NCBI GenBank assembly: GCA_023014335.1
Contig: JAECYW010000001.1
Coordinates: 434,001-498,000, forward strand
Length of the DNA stretch: 64,000 nt
Source of the DNA: Galerina marginata
Taxonomy: Eukaryota > Basidiomycota > Agaricomycetes > Agaricales > Galerinaceae
Direction of reading: 5' to 3'
The number at the start of each line of letters is the position of its first letter. Position 1 is the first letter of the stretch. The position numbers and the translations under genes were made by a program. A model generated the notes under the pieces. That model had not been told where the DNA came from. It did no database searches and was given only the letters and a program-made list of their open reading frames with translations. Shown piece after piece: positions 1-10,668 of this stretch.

Positions 1-273
1 CACCTCCCCTTCTCTCTCCGTACCACCCTGCCACCCTGTTTTGTCCCCCACTGACCACCTGTTTCGCTACATCACCCAAATCCAGGCACTGTGTGTTCCG
101 TGGCGCCGATTTGTATAGACAACCCAGGTGCCACAACTTTCACAGCGCCTGTACGAATGGGCGCTGGCCGCCCCCTCCCATCCACCTTCTTCATCGCCAC
201 GTCACTTGAACCTGGGTGCTGACTCCAGCAGCACTTGTTCGTATTGGCGCTGGGTGTACAGGTACCCACCTCC
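1..273. repeat. degenerate GC-rich repeat (left part)
   Basis: GC-rich sequence with imperfect copies of a motif reading roughly CATCACCCAAACCCAGGTGC, followed by a GCGCCTGTTCGTATGG-like stretch (near 68-135 and 198-260). The same motif continues at 1466-1690 on the far side of the hAT-like element, so this was one repeat block before that insertion. I see no open frame that looks like a gene. Confidence 0.5.
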
Positions 274-1465
274 GAGCACTTATCACTCCCCCTCGCGTTC
301 CTGGTGGAATCCAGTGGAATCCACTCATTCCTGTGGAATGCTGAGGAATGCTACTATGGCAGAGAGCCCTGCCAAATTGTCATTCCTGTGGCACCCTATT
401 CCTGTGGAATGAGACCAAATTCCTCTTTTGAAGAGGAACAGGCCACTGGAATGGAGAGGAGTGGAATCCACCAGCCAAATAACACGTAAATATTTAATTT
501 TCAGTGCTTATCTAATATATTTGGAACTATTTGTGTACAATACTGATAGGTCTGAGTCTTAAAAAAATTCTCACAATAAAAATATTCAATTTACTTAAGT
601 ATTACCTAATATACAGCCATTCCTCTTGTTGTTTTTTAGAAAAAAGAAATACAAATAAAACAAGGATATAGGCTATTTATACACTTTATAAACAAAACCA
701 AACATTGTAACACATCAAAAACTGTTATTTGGATATCTTTCTAAACAGGCAATCTATATTTGGAAAAAAAAAATTCAAAGACTTGTGTTTTTTCGTCTTT
801 TTTGGGTTTTTCTCGTCATCGGAAGCAGCTAGTCACATGATTTCAACGGATATATGATTTTTAGATCAGGCTGCATGGTTACTATTTTTGGCAAAAAGTT
901 CCCACGGTATGTAAACCTGCCTAAATATAGCAATAGAACCCTACAAAAATTATGGCATATTTATATTTGGAATCTCCTGAAAATTCTGAATCCGATGATA
1001 CCCTATTGACCCTGAATTTCCCACCTACAGATCATGTAAAATATATATATTTAATAGGCCATAGGGTATATATAGTAATTAGTTTTGGATTTTTCAAAGA
1101 ACCAATGGTGAAGTGGTTAAAGTGTTTGTGGCTATTGCTATGAACAGGTCTTGGGTTCAATTCATGCTTATGCATGTTATTTTATTCCTGGACTTGTTCA
1201 AGTACAAGTCAGATGTCTTAAGTCATTCCACCACTGGATTCCACCACTGGATTCCACTGGATTCCACCACTGGATTCCACTGGATTCCACCACTGGATTC
1301 CACTGGATTCCACTCAGTGGAATAGCAAAATGGAATTCCACTGAAGTTGGCTTTGGCATTCCACAGGAATCTACACTCATTCCAGTGGATTCCACAGCCA
1401 TTCCACAGGATTCCAGTGGAATTTGGCCATTCCTCTCGGAATAGGTGGGGGAATAGAAAGTACTG
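274..1465 (+). mobile_element. hAT-like non-autonomous DNA transposon, copy 1
   Basis: The 1192-bp element is flanked by the direct repeat CCCACCTCC (265-273 and 1466-1474). Its ends form an imperfect inverted repeat: GAGCACTTATCACTCCCC on the left against CAGTACTTTCTATTCCCC, the complement of the right end. Both subterminal zones (about 300-475 and 1220-1445) are packed with TGGAAT/ATTCCA motifs, including a 23-bp minisatellite near 1226-1310. The centre is plain AT-rich sequence. Subterminal motif arrays and an 8-bp-class duplication fit the hAT superfamily; the superfamily is inferred because no transposase is present. A second, inverted copy lies at 4831-5999. Confidence 0.75.
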
Positions 1466-1690
1466 CCCACCTCCCACCTCCCAACTGCCTCCTTTGTCAC
1501 CACGTCACCCAAACCCAGGTGCTGCAACTCTTGCGCCGCCCGTTCGTATGGCCGCTGGCTGCTCGTGCACCCAGCGTCCGCCTTCTTCATCTCTGCCTCC
1601 CATCTTCTCTCTTCATTTCCACATCACCCAAACGCAGGCGCTGCAGGTGTTGCAGTGCCTGTTTGTAAGTATGTACATGTAGTAAATATT
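1466..1690. repeat. degenerate GC-rich repeat (right part)
   Basis: Two more imperfect units of the GC-rich repeat seen at 1-273 (near 1496-1580 and 1615-1665). The interval 1691-1913 holds AT-rich sequence in which I see nothing specific, ending in the leader of the gene starting at 1914. Confidence 0.45.
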
Positions 1691-1913
1691 TAATTTGTAC
1701 ATACCTACCTACAGTGTAATGGATAGACATTGAATTATATTCTTTCTTTGTGATTTACGAACTCACAAAGACCATTAAGTTGCACTTTGAGGATTTTTGA
1801 CCATTTCAGGCAAGCTTATGTAATGATGGTCTTACTTGACATGTCGCTCACTCCCTTATCTCTTCCTTCATCCACCACCATCCAAGAACATCTAACACAA
1901 CTGCTTGTTTACT

Positions 1914-3909
1914 ATGCCTCCTAAATCATTTAAGACCTCTGCTACTGCTCTAAACTCACCACCTGGGGTTCATAGGAGTGCCAGAAAGCATGCTGGATCT
2001 GAAATTGATGCTGCTGCTGCCCAACCTAACAAGAAGGTTGCTCTGGGGCAGGAAGAGAGTGCATCTGAAGGTGAAAATGAGGAAAATGAGGACGAGTCAA
2101 CCAGTGTTAAGAAAACCAAGGCAAAAAAGCCTAAAAAGCAAGGATATTTAAATATTTCTGAATTTACTGCTAAAATTCCGGTACTTGATAGAACCCCTGT
2201 CGCAAAAAAAGGGAAGAGGGTATGTAAACTTCATTTTTTGTGTTATGTTCCAATTTCCAATGTGGATCTACATGCTATGGCCTATATTGGTCTATATTCC
2301 TGATCTGCAACTGTTTTTGTTTTATTTTTATTTCTATATATTAACTTTTGCTGAGACAATGTACTTAAATATTTTTCAGGACTACTGTTGCAAAATCCAC
2401 CAAGGTGGAAGGCAAAAAGGCTGCTGCAGATTTTGTCACTTTGTAAGCATGTCCATTATTATCAGAGTTACGTCAATATTTAATCTGAATAATTTTCTAC
2501 AGGATGGAGAAAATTCTCCTTGAGAGTGGTGTACCAACTGCTCCTCCTCCCAGGCCTATTAAAGAATCAAAAGATAAAGGTTCTGTGTAAGTATTTCTTA
2601 TTACTTTTGATTATTTGAATTATTTAACATTAGATATCTCTGTTCTTCAAAATCAAGAAGGCCGCAGTTGTATCTGCTGCCAGTAGAAAGGAGGATAAAG
2701 GTTTTGCATATGTATTTCTACTATTTTCAATTATTTTCATTATTTAACATTATATATCTCTATTCTTCAGAATTGAGATTGATTCTGAGAAGGCTCCAGT
2801 TATATCTGCTGGTGAAAAGGGAAGAGACTGAATCGGAATCTGATATCATCAGTGAAGAGGACTTTAAGCTAATTTTTCCTTTTCTGTTTTTTTTTTTCTT
2901 AGGGAGGAGGATAACAGCTCAGAGGATGATGAGCGTCTTTTGAGTAAGTCCAAAGGAAAGACTAAGACTAGGTGTGTATGGTATATTTTCTTCAGAATAT
3001 TATTTAATCCAGTTTTTTTAGTAACAATCCTTAACATCAGAAAATCCTCAACGCTGCCATGTATGTTTATTATTTTTGGTTTCTATAATATGTTTACTTT
3101 GTTGACTTTTTCTGGCTTATAGAAAAAAGGCAAAAGAGGCTAAATTGAAAGAAGAAAAGTCTTTTGCTAAGAGAAAAGATGATTTGAAAGATACTGGTGT
3201 TTATCTGGAGGATTTGATCACTAAAGATCCTCTTGAAAGATATGCATTTCTGTTACAAGTTCTTACGTAATAAAAGAACTTGTTTTCTAGACTTGATAGC
3301 AGAAGGAAATGGTTTCTAACACAAACATTTGAAATTCTCCCACTGCTATAGTGACCCTGCATGGTTTCTGTATCTCAGCTATTACTGGGCCAATTTTTAT
3401 GATCTTGGTATCAAAAAAATCATAAAAATCAGGGCTTTCCTGGTCACGTGACCAGTTGATGTTAGGCTTGTTAAATCTGCCTTATTTTTCTGCTTTTTTT
3501 GAGTATAAGAACATCCTAATCGGTTCAGATTTGAGCGGACTGCCTATTATTTACTTATTTAACATGTATTTAGGTAATAACAAAAACCCCCAAGGTAAAA
3601 ACTTGTTTTTGCCATGTGCAGCAATGGCCTCTGAACAAGTTGATTAATCAATTTTATTGCCTGATACTATATATATACAGTTGTCCCAAGTTACAGAAAT
3701 GCCAGATTTATGATAAAGACTTGGTTGATGTCTTCCTCACCAAAACTTACAAGGATCTTCCTAAATTGCCTACTGTACGTAATCAGGAACCTGGTCAGCC
3801 TGGGAAGCTGGTCAAAACCATTCCAGCGCGAGTAATACAGCTTTCTGGCCCAATTTTTTTGCCCCGTCGTAAATTAGATAGTCTCTGCTACATCCCACCA
3901 AAGATTTGA
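1914..3909 (+). pseudogene. degenerate multi-intron gene, function unknown
   Basis: An ATG at 1914 opens a hydrophilic frame (MPPKSFKTSATALNS...) with an acidic stretch and then lysine-rich runs, like a nuclear or DNA-binding low-complexity tail. GT-AG introns are visible: 2220-2379, 2443-2502, one starting at 2587, one ending at 2770, and one of about 150 bp ending at 3121. Exons continue with EKILLESGVPTAPPPRPIKE, DTGVYLEDLITKDPLERYAF and, at 3682-3909, a conserved-looking stretch with VFLTKTYKDLPKLP and a stop. The frame is not kept across the first intron with the splice sites I chose. A 387-bp HLE (3253-3639) sits between the last two coding parts. I do not recognise a domain. It may be a dead gene or gene fragment carried by a transposon. 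Confidence 0.4.
3253..3639 (-). mobile_element. short HLE, CAAG type (387 bp)
   Basis: Minus-strand copy of the short Helentron-like unit. On the minus strand it runs from CTTGTTCAGAGGCC through the 5' hairpin to a 3' hairpin with ACAAGTTCTT/AAGAACTTGT arms and a final GTAA. It contains a TCACGTGA palindrome and the recurrent TTTTTGATACCAAGATCAT block. An A immediately precedes the CTTG end, and there is no target duplication. It interrupts the degenerate gene that starts at 1914. Confidence 0.8.
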
Positions 3910-4625
3910 GACATGGAAATATGATTTTCCTTGGAAAAACCACACTGAAGTGAGCGTGTGATGCCAAATCCATCAAATTCCTTAATTTGGACGGTGCCCA
4001 AAATAGATTCCAATGCCCCACCCTCCTCCGTTGGCGGATTCTCATTGAACAAAATGCTGTCCCTGCAGTACAATAGGGTAAAGATAGGAAATAAATCACA
4101 AAGAGGCCAGATTGAAGTGTTTATTGCTGCAAATATCTAAGTCAAGTGGTTCTAAGTCATCTTCCGACGCTACGGTGACCTCGAACTTTAAATAATTAGA
4201 AGAATGTCAAGTTTGACTAGATGAAGGGAAAAAAAGCAATGGTTGTATTTAGAACATATCTGGCCTTCATTGAAAAATGGTTATCGATTTTTTTCGATTT
4301 TTTTTTGCTTGCATCCATACCGCAAAACATTTTGTAGGCTAATTTCCATATCCCAAATGTCAAAAAGAGGATTTTTTTTCCTCGTAGATTTTTGGCATTG
4401 AAAATAGGCACGAACTGTTTCCCAAGATATAAAAATATATTCTGCAGGGTATGGACCGATTTTGGGCAGGCGTTCACACTTCCGGAGCATTTCAATATTG
4501 CCTGTTTTCGTCAATTTCAGACATTCCGCTGGGACGGAACCACCAGTCATATCGATGGAAAACGAAGCAGTCTACATTCATTCTAGCATGAGAAGACATG
4601 GATATCTTTACCTTCCTTGAAAGTA
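3910..4625. other. unassigned sequence
   Basis: Short broken frames occur on both strands (for example 3958-4140 plus and 4281-4550 minus), with no domain I recognise. It may be the continuation of the dead gene upstream. I cannot support a gene call. Confidence 0.3.
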
Positions 4626-4830
4626 CTTGTGAAGCAGCCATTGCTGCGCATGGCAAATACGAGTTCTTTATATCATTTTCTTTTTTCTTTTTTCAATAAG
4701 TTTACATAATCAATGGGCCCGACTAATTTATCATACAGTAGATTGGCGCTTATTGATAAAATTAGTTACTGATTTAATAAATATATCCTAATACTGTCTA
4801 ATTTCCTTCAATTCGGATGTCTTGCATCAC

Positions 4831-5999
4831 CAGTACTTTCTATTCCCCCACCTATTCCGAGAGGAATGGCCAAATTCCACTGGAATCCTGTGGAATGGCT
4901 GTGGAATCCACTGGAATGAGTGTAGATTCCTGTGGAATGCCAAAGCCAACTTCAGTGGAATTCCATTTTGCTATTCCACTGAGTGGAATCCAGTGGAATC
5001 CAGTGGTGGAATCCAGTGGAATCCAGTGGTGGAATCCAGTGGTGGAATGACTTAAGACATCTGACTTGTACTTGAACAAGTCCAGGAATAAAATAACATG
5101 CATAAGCATGAATTGAACCCAAGACCTGTTCATAGCAATAGCCACAAACACTTTAACCACTTCACCATTGGTTCTTTGAAAAATCCAAAACTAATTACTA
5201 TATATACCCTATGGCCTATTAAATATATATATTTTACATGATCTGTAGGTGGGAAATTCAGGGTCAATAGGGTATCATCGGATTCAGAATTTTCAGGAGA
5301 TTCCAAATATAAATATGCCATAATTTTTGTAGGGTTCTATTGCTATATTTAGGCAGGTTTACATACCGTGGGAACTTTTTGCCAAAAATAGTAACCATGC
5401 AGCCTGATCTAAAAATCATATATCCGTTGAAATCATGTGACTAGCTGCTTCCGATGACGAGAAAAACCCAAAAAACACGAAAAAACACAAGTCTTTGAAA
5501 TTTTTTTTTCCAAATATAGATTGCCTGTTTAGAAAGATATCCAAATAACAGTTTTTGATGTGTTACAATGTTTGGTTTTGTTTATAAAGTGTATAAATAG
5601 CCTATATCCTTGTTTTATTTGTATTTCTTTTTTCTAAAAAACAACAAGAGGAATGGCTGTATATTAGGTAATACTTAAGTAAATTGAATATTTTTATTGT
5701 GAGAATTTTTTTAAGACTCAGACCTATCAGTATTGTACACAAATAGTTCCAAATATATTAGATAAGCACTGAAAATTAAATATTTACGTGTTATTTGGCT
5801 GGTGGATTCCACTCCTCTCCATTCCAGTGGCCTGTTCCTCTTCAAAAGAGGAATTTGGTCTCATTCCACAGGAATAGGGTGCCACAGGAATGACAATTTG
5901 GCAGGGCTCTCTGCCATAGTAGCATTCCTCAGCATTCCACAGGAATGAGTGGATTCCACTGGATTCCACCAGGAACGCGGGGGGGAGTGATAAGTGCTC
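4831..5999 (-). mobile_element. hAT-like non-autonomous DNA transposon, copy 2
   Basis: Inverted copy of the element at 274-1465, 1169 bp long, flanked by a perfect 8-bp duplication TGCATCAC (4823-4830 and 6000-6007). It differs from copy 1 mainly by fewer units of the GGATTCCACCACT minisatellite. It inserted inside the HLE at 4626-8875. The two copies make a long inverted pair around the gene at 1914, but each has its own target duplication, so they are independent insertions and not the ends of one element. Confidence 0.8.
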
Positions 6000-6007
6000 T
6001 GCATCAC

Positions 6008-7110
6008 AGGGACCTCAGATTTGTCCTAAATGTCACACCTGTCCTATGTTCCAAGGCTTTTGTTCCAAACCGCTGGCCAAAAATCAACCCAAATAAGGGA
6101 ATATAGAGTCCAAAATGAGCGCCAAAACTTCAGAGGCCTCCTTAATTTAGAAGGTGTACAAAACCAAAATTTTGAACAATCAGGTCACAGGTCCACCCCT
6201 TGTACAGATTGAATGAAATCGGACAGTATACTTATTTTAGCCACTCAATAGTCATATAATATTGTGAGAAGAGTATCATGTCAAATATACATGCCATTCA
6301 GGACTATCAGTTTGGCTCAAAGTAAGCTAAATATGTAAAAAAAATCAATGTTGGCTTTATAGGCTTTTTGGTATCAACTACCCCATTATTAAAGATAATT
6401 TGTAGATTAAAAACATTAAGAAATATTTAAAGACCCAAAGAAATTGTAATCATAGCTCAGCGTTTACAATACAACAAAATGAATAATTTGAATATTAAAT
6501 CAAAGTATTTTGGGAATGTTGCAAATATTTGTAAATATTTGTCAGTATAAATATAAGCAGTGGATCATCAAGAATTTTCCCAATTTTATAATATAAAATT
6601 CACAATATTTTGACCAGCATTCAGAAAGCTGTGACGGTATAATATATATTTATACTCCTATCTTTCTCATTTTCTGAACAAGAAAGTTGCCAGATGACAT
6701 AGTATAATATATTTGGACCCCAAAAAATATCTTTTATTTTACAGATTTTTTTCTCATTCCAGAACTTTCCTACTCATGTATGCAAAATACTTATTTCTTG
6801 AATAAAACAAACAAAGCCAAATATTTGCAAACAGTTATCCAGCTAATTAATTACCCTGAATATTCTGGTTTTTTTAATATTAAATTTGTGCAATTTGAAT
6901 CAGATTTGAGCATATTACAGCCTGATTACTGATTTGGAGACTTGTGTCCAAAAGCTATTTGTCAATGAAGAAATTACCTGGTCACATGATATTTAATATA
7001 TTTGTAATCAGAAAAGTACTACATTTATAAGGCTTGAATTTTACAATTTTTCTGATATTATTTTTACAAGAATTGACTGAGTAATGAATAAAATCCATAA
7101 AAGTAATAAT
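6008..7110. other. AT-rich interior of the HLE at 4626-8875
   Basis: No gene visible. It contains several degenerate copies of the block seen throughout these elements (CCTGAATTTT...TTTTTGATATTA...), for example near 6850-6920 and 7025-7085. Confidence 0.45.
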
Positions 7111-7405
7111 TTGGTGTGGCTGTGCATAATGCCATGTGAAAGGCCTGAATTTTACAAATTTTTGACATTAATTTTTTGAGAATTGACCCAGTAATTGATG
7201 TTTTAAATGTAAATTGGTGATTTTGTTTTTTAGGGTTAGGGTTCCAATGTGGCTGTGAGACCTCCTTCGCGATGGAGGTCTCACAGTCACACCAAAATAT
7301 TGTTTTCAGTGTATCTCAGTCATTACTGGGTCAATTCTCACAAAAATAATGTCAAAAAATTTGTAAAATTCAGGCCTTTCAAATGGAATTATGCACAGCC
7401 ACAAA
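7110..7405. repeat. nested inverted repeat around a 17-bp hairpin
   Basis: A hairpin with 17-nt arms (7249-7265 against 7274-7290, loop TTCGCGAT) is preceded by TTAGGGTTAGGGTT. It is framed by a larger inverted pair of about 85 bp carrying GTGGCTGTGC, AAAGGCCTGAATTTTACAAA and GACCCAGTAAT (about 7117-7200 against 7312-7403). The same layout recurs at 38097-38785. At 8059-8100 there is a second hairpin with GTGGCTGTGAG arms. Confidence 0.7.
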
Positions 7406-8191
7406 GTATTCTGCATAGCCACAATCAAATCATCACAACTTATGTTATTCACTCTATTGAGCTGAGTTATCCATGGATTTCTTTAAAAGAAAATGTATAA
7501 AAAGCAGAAAATTGAGGGCTATAGAATGGTGGTCTGTGCACGAAGGTCACATGACTGCAAAACTGCAAAATTTGGAGATTTTGGTATTTTAATCGTTTAA
7601 ATTAAAGAAATTTGGTAATTTAGGAAAGTTAAAGACTTTGGTGGGCCATACACCTATAAATATTGATCTCTGGGTTCAATAACATTAAAAGTGCATTTTT
7701 TGAGTGATTTGACTTCCCTTTCATGTGATTTCTGCAATCTGAGCTACTTTTATCATGTTTGAGGCTTGTGGGAAATGATTTCAAACTCAAATGTACCAAA
7801 TCTTACTTCTAATATTACTAGAGCAAAGTTTTTTAACTAAGTAAAAGGAAAGTAGAAAAACATAAAGCAGAGCAGTAGAATTATATGCATTTCCTAATAT
7901 ATTATCTAATTTGATGAATTTTTTTTCAACTTTGTGTCTGTTGATATGAAACCATCTGATTTTTCCCTTTTTATTGGTGTTAGAATCATTGGATTTGATC
8001 AAAAAATCAGTGAGATATGGCTAAAATACAAAATAAACCTAACCTTAGGTGTTATTTGGTGGCTGTGAGGCCTCCTTCGCGACAGAGCTCTCACAGCCAC
8101 ATTGGAACCTTAACCCTAAAAAAAACAAAATCACATGACACATTTCACACTGTCATAAACTGCCAGCTCATCGCTTCTTTTTTTCTTCTTT

Positions 8192-8262
8192 ACCAGCATG
8201 CCAGTCATTCCGGATAGGATGATAGTGTACCTCTCTTGAGAGCAATACCATGGTATGCTGGT
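8192..8262 (+). ncRNA. 71-nt structured module, copy 1 (candidate RNA or cruciform)
   Basis: Begins ACCAGCATGCC and ends GGTATGCTGGT, giving an 11-bp closing helix. Two internal hairpins follow: positions 14-31 of the module around GGATA, and positions 36-57 around a short loop. Two other copies (20377-20447 on the minus strand and 39500-39570) align without a gap, and three base pairs change on both sides together. Transcription is not shown; it could be a DNA cruciform. It has none of the tRNA boxes and no hammerhead core. Confidence 0.5.
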
Positions 8263-8299
8263 CAAGGTATCCTACTAACTGTTGTTTCTCTTTCTTTAG

Positions 8300-8620
8300 G
8301 TTTCTTTTACCTTAGTTTTAGGCTATACCAGTGCCTTGCTGGCGCTTTTTATGGCCTTTTACATGGTTTGTTGTCTTTGTTGTGTCTTCTATATAGTTAT
8401 AGGCAGAATTTAGTAGAGAAACCTAAGTTTTGAGTACTTTTACAGGTAAATATCTTCTTTTCCTAGTAGAACATATTAGTTGATTGTTTATAGGCTAGAA
8501 TAGGGTTTTTAGTGTGCCTTTCTAGTGTTTTGGTAGACTAGAGTATTCCAAGCAGTCTATAGTAGTTAGTTTAGAACTTATATTTGCTTTGTAAAAGAAC
8601 ACTAGCCATAGTGATCAGTA
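8300..8620 (+). repeat. degenerate CTTTGCTGGCGCTTTT repeat, copy 1
   Basis: Downstream of the 71-nt module and its conserved TACTAACTGTTGTTTCT spacer comes a GTGCCTTGCTGGCGCTTTTT box with TTTACATGGTTTG and TAGTTATAGGC stretches. This is a short, decayed version of the tandem arrays at 19795-20335 and 39620-40192. Confidence 0.5.
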
Positions 8621-9723
8621 GCGCTGCACAAAAGATCTAACCCTAACTTAGGTTTTGAGACACAAAAGCTAAAAATAGCCCATAGCAACACGCATCACAC
8701 AACCATTCTCACTGTCAAAAAAAATTCCCACTATTACAAAATTTCTAGACTTTTAATTCAGGGTCAGTCACAAAAAATGAAGCAGTGGGAGAATTTCCAT
8801 TGTTCGCGTTAGGAATTATTTGCTTCTGCTATCAAGTATAGAAAACGAGTTCTTTTACTACGTAAGAACTCGTAACATGATAGAGCAGATTTTTGGTATG
8901 TCTTCCTCCTCCCCCCCATCACCACTGACACCATATAACTACCTAAAAACTCTTGTTAAATCTCCAAATAATTTATCATGCCTGCATCCCCATACTCATA
9001 CCATGTTCCTGACCTTTCCGGCCTTGACCAGGAGGACATAATTGAACTTGCACTAGAGGCGGTTCGTGAAAGCTGGCTTTCGACAGCTGGCAAATATCAG
9101 CTTTCATTACGACGTGCTGGGAAAGACTTTGGTGTACCGCATTCAACTCTTACAGGCCGATTCAATGGTGTTCAGACACGCCAACAAGCTCATGAGCACC
9201 AACAAGTTCTAACCAATGCCCAGGAGCAAGTTCTGGCCGACTGGGCAAAGGTTCAAGGGCGCCGAGGGGTCCCTCTTGGTCCTGAGGCACTTACTGACCA
9301 TGCGAGCCATCTTGCTGGACGAGACATTGGGAAAAGCTGGAGTCGGAGGTTCATGCACCGTCATAAAGACCTGAAAATGTGGCATACGACAAGCCTTGAA
9401 AAGTGCCGTGCTAACAATGTTAACTATGCGACGGTCAATAATCTCTATGACATATTTGATGAGCTTGTCACAACATACGAAGTCAAGGAAGAGAACATGT
9501 ACAATATGGATGAAAAGGGCGTCCAACTTGGGATCGGGAAGCGGATGAGTGCAATTATTGACCGTGATCAGAGATCTGTCTACAATATCGAGGACAGCAA
9601 TCGCGAGCTTGTTACTATCATTGAAGCGGTATCAGCAGATGGAACAGCATTACGACCTACTGTTGTGTTCCAAGGGAAGCGACAAAACCTTGCATGGGGT
9701 CGTGTCAACCCGTGCGACGCAAG

Positions 9724-9776
9724 GCAAGTGCCGTTTATTTTGTATACTCTTTGGCATCTTGATAAATGGTCATTAG
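9724..9776 (+). other. GC-AG intron in the pogo transposase
   Basis: The donor is AAG|GCAAGTGCC and the acceptor CATTAG|C. Splicing joins GCA-AG and C-ATT to read DASIAISPNGW, the expected continuation between DDE blocks 1 and 2. A GT donor inside the same site (9728) would put the downstream block out of frame. Confidence 0.75.
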
Positions 9777-10668
9777 CATTGCAATCTCACCGAATGGATG
9801 GACTGACCAAGATCTTGGCCTGAAGTGGCTCGAGCGTGATTTTGAACCTATGAGTGCGGCACGGAATAAGGACAATGGTTATCGTTTGCTTATCCTTGAT
9901 GGACACAACTCCCACTGTACCTTCGAATTCTGCAAATTTGCCGAGGAGCATCGCATTTTGGTCATCTGCCTTCCATCACATACCACCCACGTGCTTCAGC
10001 CATGCGACGTCGGCGTGTTTGGTCCATTAGCGAGCTGCTGGAAGAATGAAGTCAATCAGGCTGGGCGTCAGTCTATACCTATCACAAAGGAGAACCTTTT
10101 AGAATATTATTCACGTGCAAGGGAAAAGGCGTTCAAACCGGAGACAATTCGATCAGCCTGGTGAAAGACTGGACTCTGGCCCTTCAATTGCAACGCACTT
10201 GATCCTAGTGTTTTTGAGCCTTCTCTCAACACGACAACAAAGGCGGCTCAGCCGCTGCCTACTACACTCCCGTCACCAAGCCTTGCTACAACTTCCTTAC
10301 TGTTGACAACCACATCGACCAACGACACGACACCATCGTCGAGCACAGTCACTTCCAATTCAAATCCTAATCCTACCCCATCAACGAGTACGGCAACATC
10401 CAATAATGTTTCTGTGAACTCCCAAACGACAGCAGGAAGCGAGGAGAACGATGCTGACACCGTCGAACTCCCAGATATTGAGATCCGCTTAATTCTTCCG
10501 AAACCCATCCCGTACCATGCTTCCCGAAAGGAGCTCCGCGACCAAAACGACGAGCTTTTCAAACTGTTGCGGAAATGCGAACAGCAAATCCAACGCGACC
10601 ACGCGCAAAAACGCTTGATGGATCTAGAGAATGAAAAGCATCGTCAGCGGCTATTCCGAAAGCACCAA

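Larger units (their letters stand above)
4626..8875 (+). mobile_element. large HLE, CGAG type (4.25 kb)
   Basis: The 5' end reads CTTGTGAAGCAGCC, followed by the conserved hairpin GCCATTGCTGCGCATGGC and the subterminal arm ACGAGTTCTT. The 3' end at 8875 is the hairpin ACGAGTTCTT-loop-AAGAACTCGT plus AA. Flanks are GAAAGTA before and CATGATAG after, with no direct repeat. It encodes no Rep/helicase. Inside are a hAT-like insertion (4831-5999), hairpins at 7249-7290 and 8059-8100, a 71-nt structured module (8192-8262) and a GCTTTGCTGGCGCTTTT-type repeat. The 3'-terminal ~400 bp match those of the elements at 18131-22222 and 35453-40192. Confidence 0.75.

Noticed and set aside
4217..4550. Minus-strand gene encoding VPAECLKLTKTGNIEMLRK-like protein.
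   Set aside because: Two overlapping frames of ~90 codons with no recognised domain or splice context; not strong enough to call.
274..5999. One 5.7-kb transposon with 1.2-kb terminal inverted repeats carrying a gene.
   Set aside because: Each inverted copy has its own, different target duplication (CCCACCTCC and TGCATCAC) and its own terminal inverted repeat, so they are two independent insertions.
8192..8262. tRNA or hammerhead ribozyme.
   Set aside because: The closing helix is 11 bp with no TGGCNNAGTNG/GGTTCGANTCC boxes or anticodon arm, and the CTGATGA/GAAA hammerhead core is absent.
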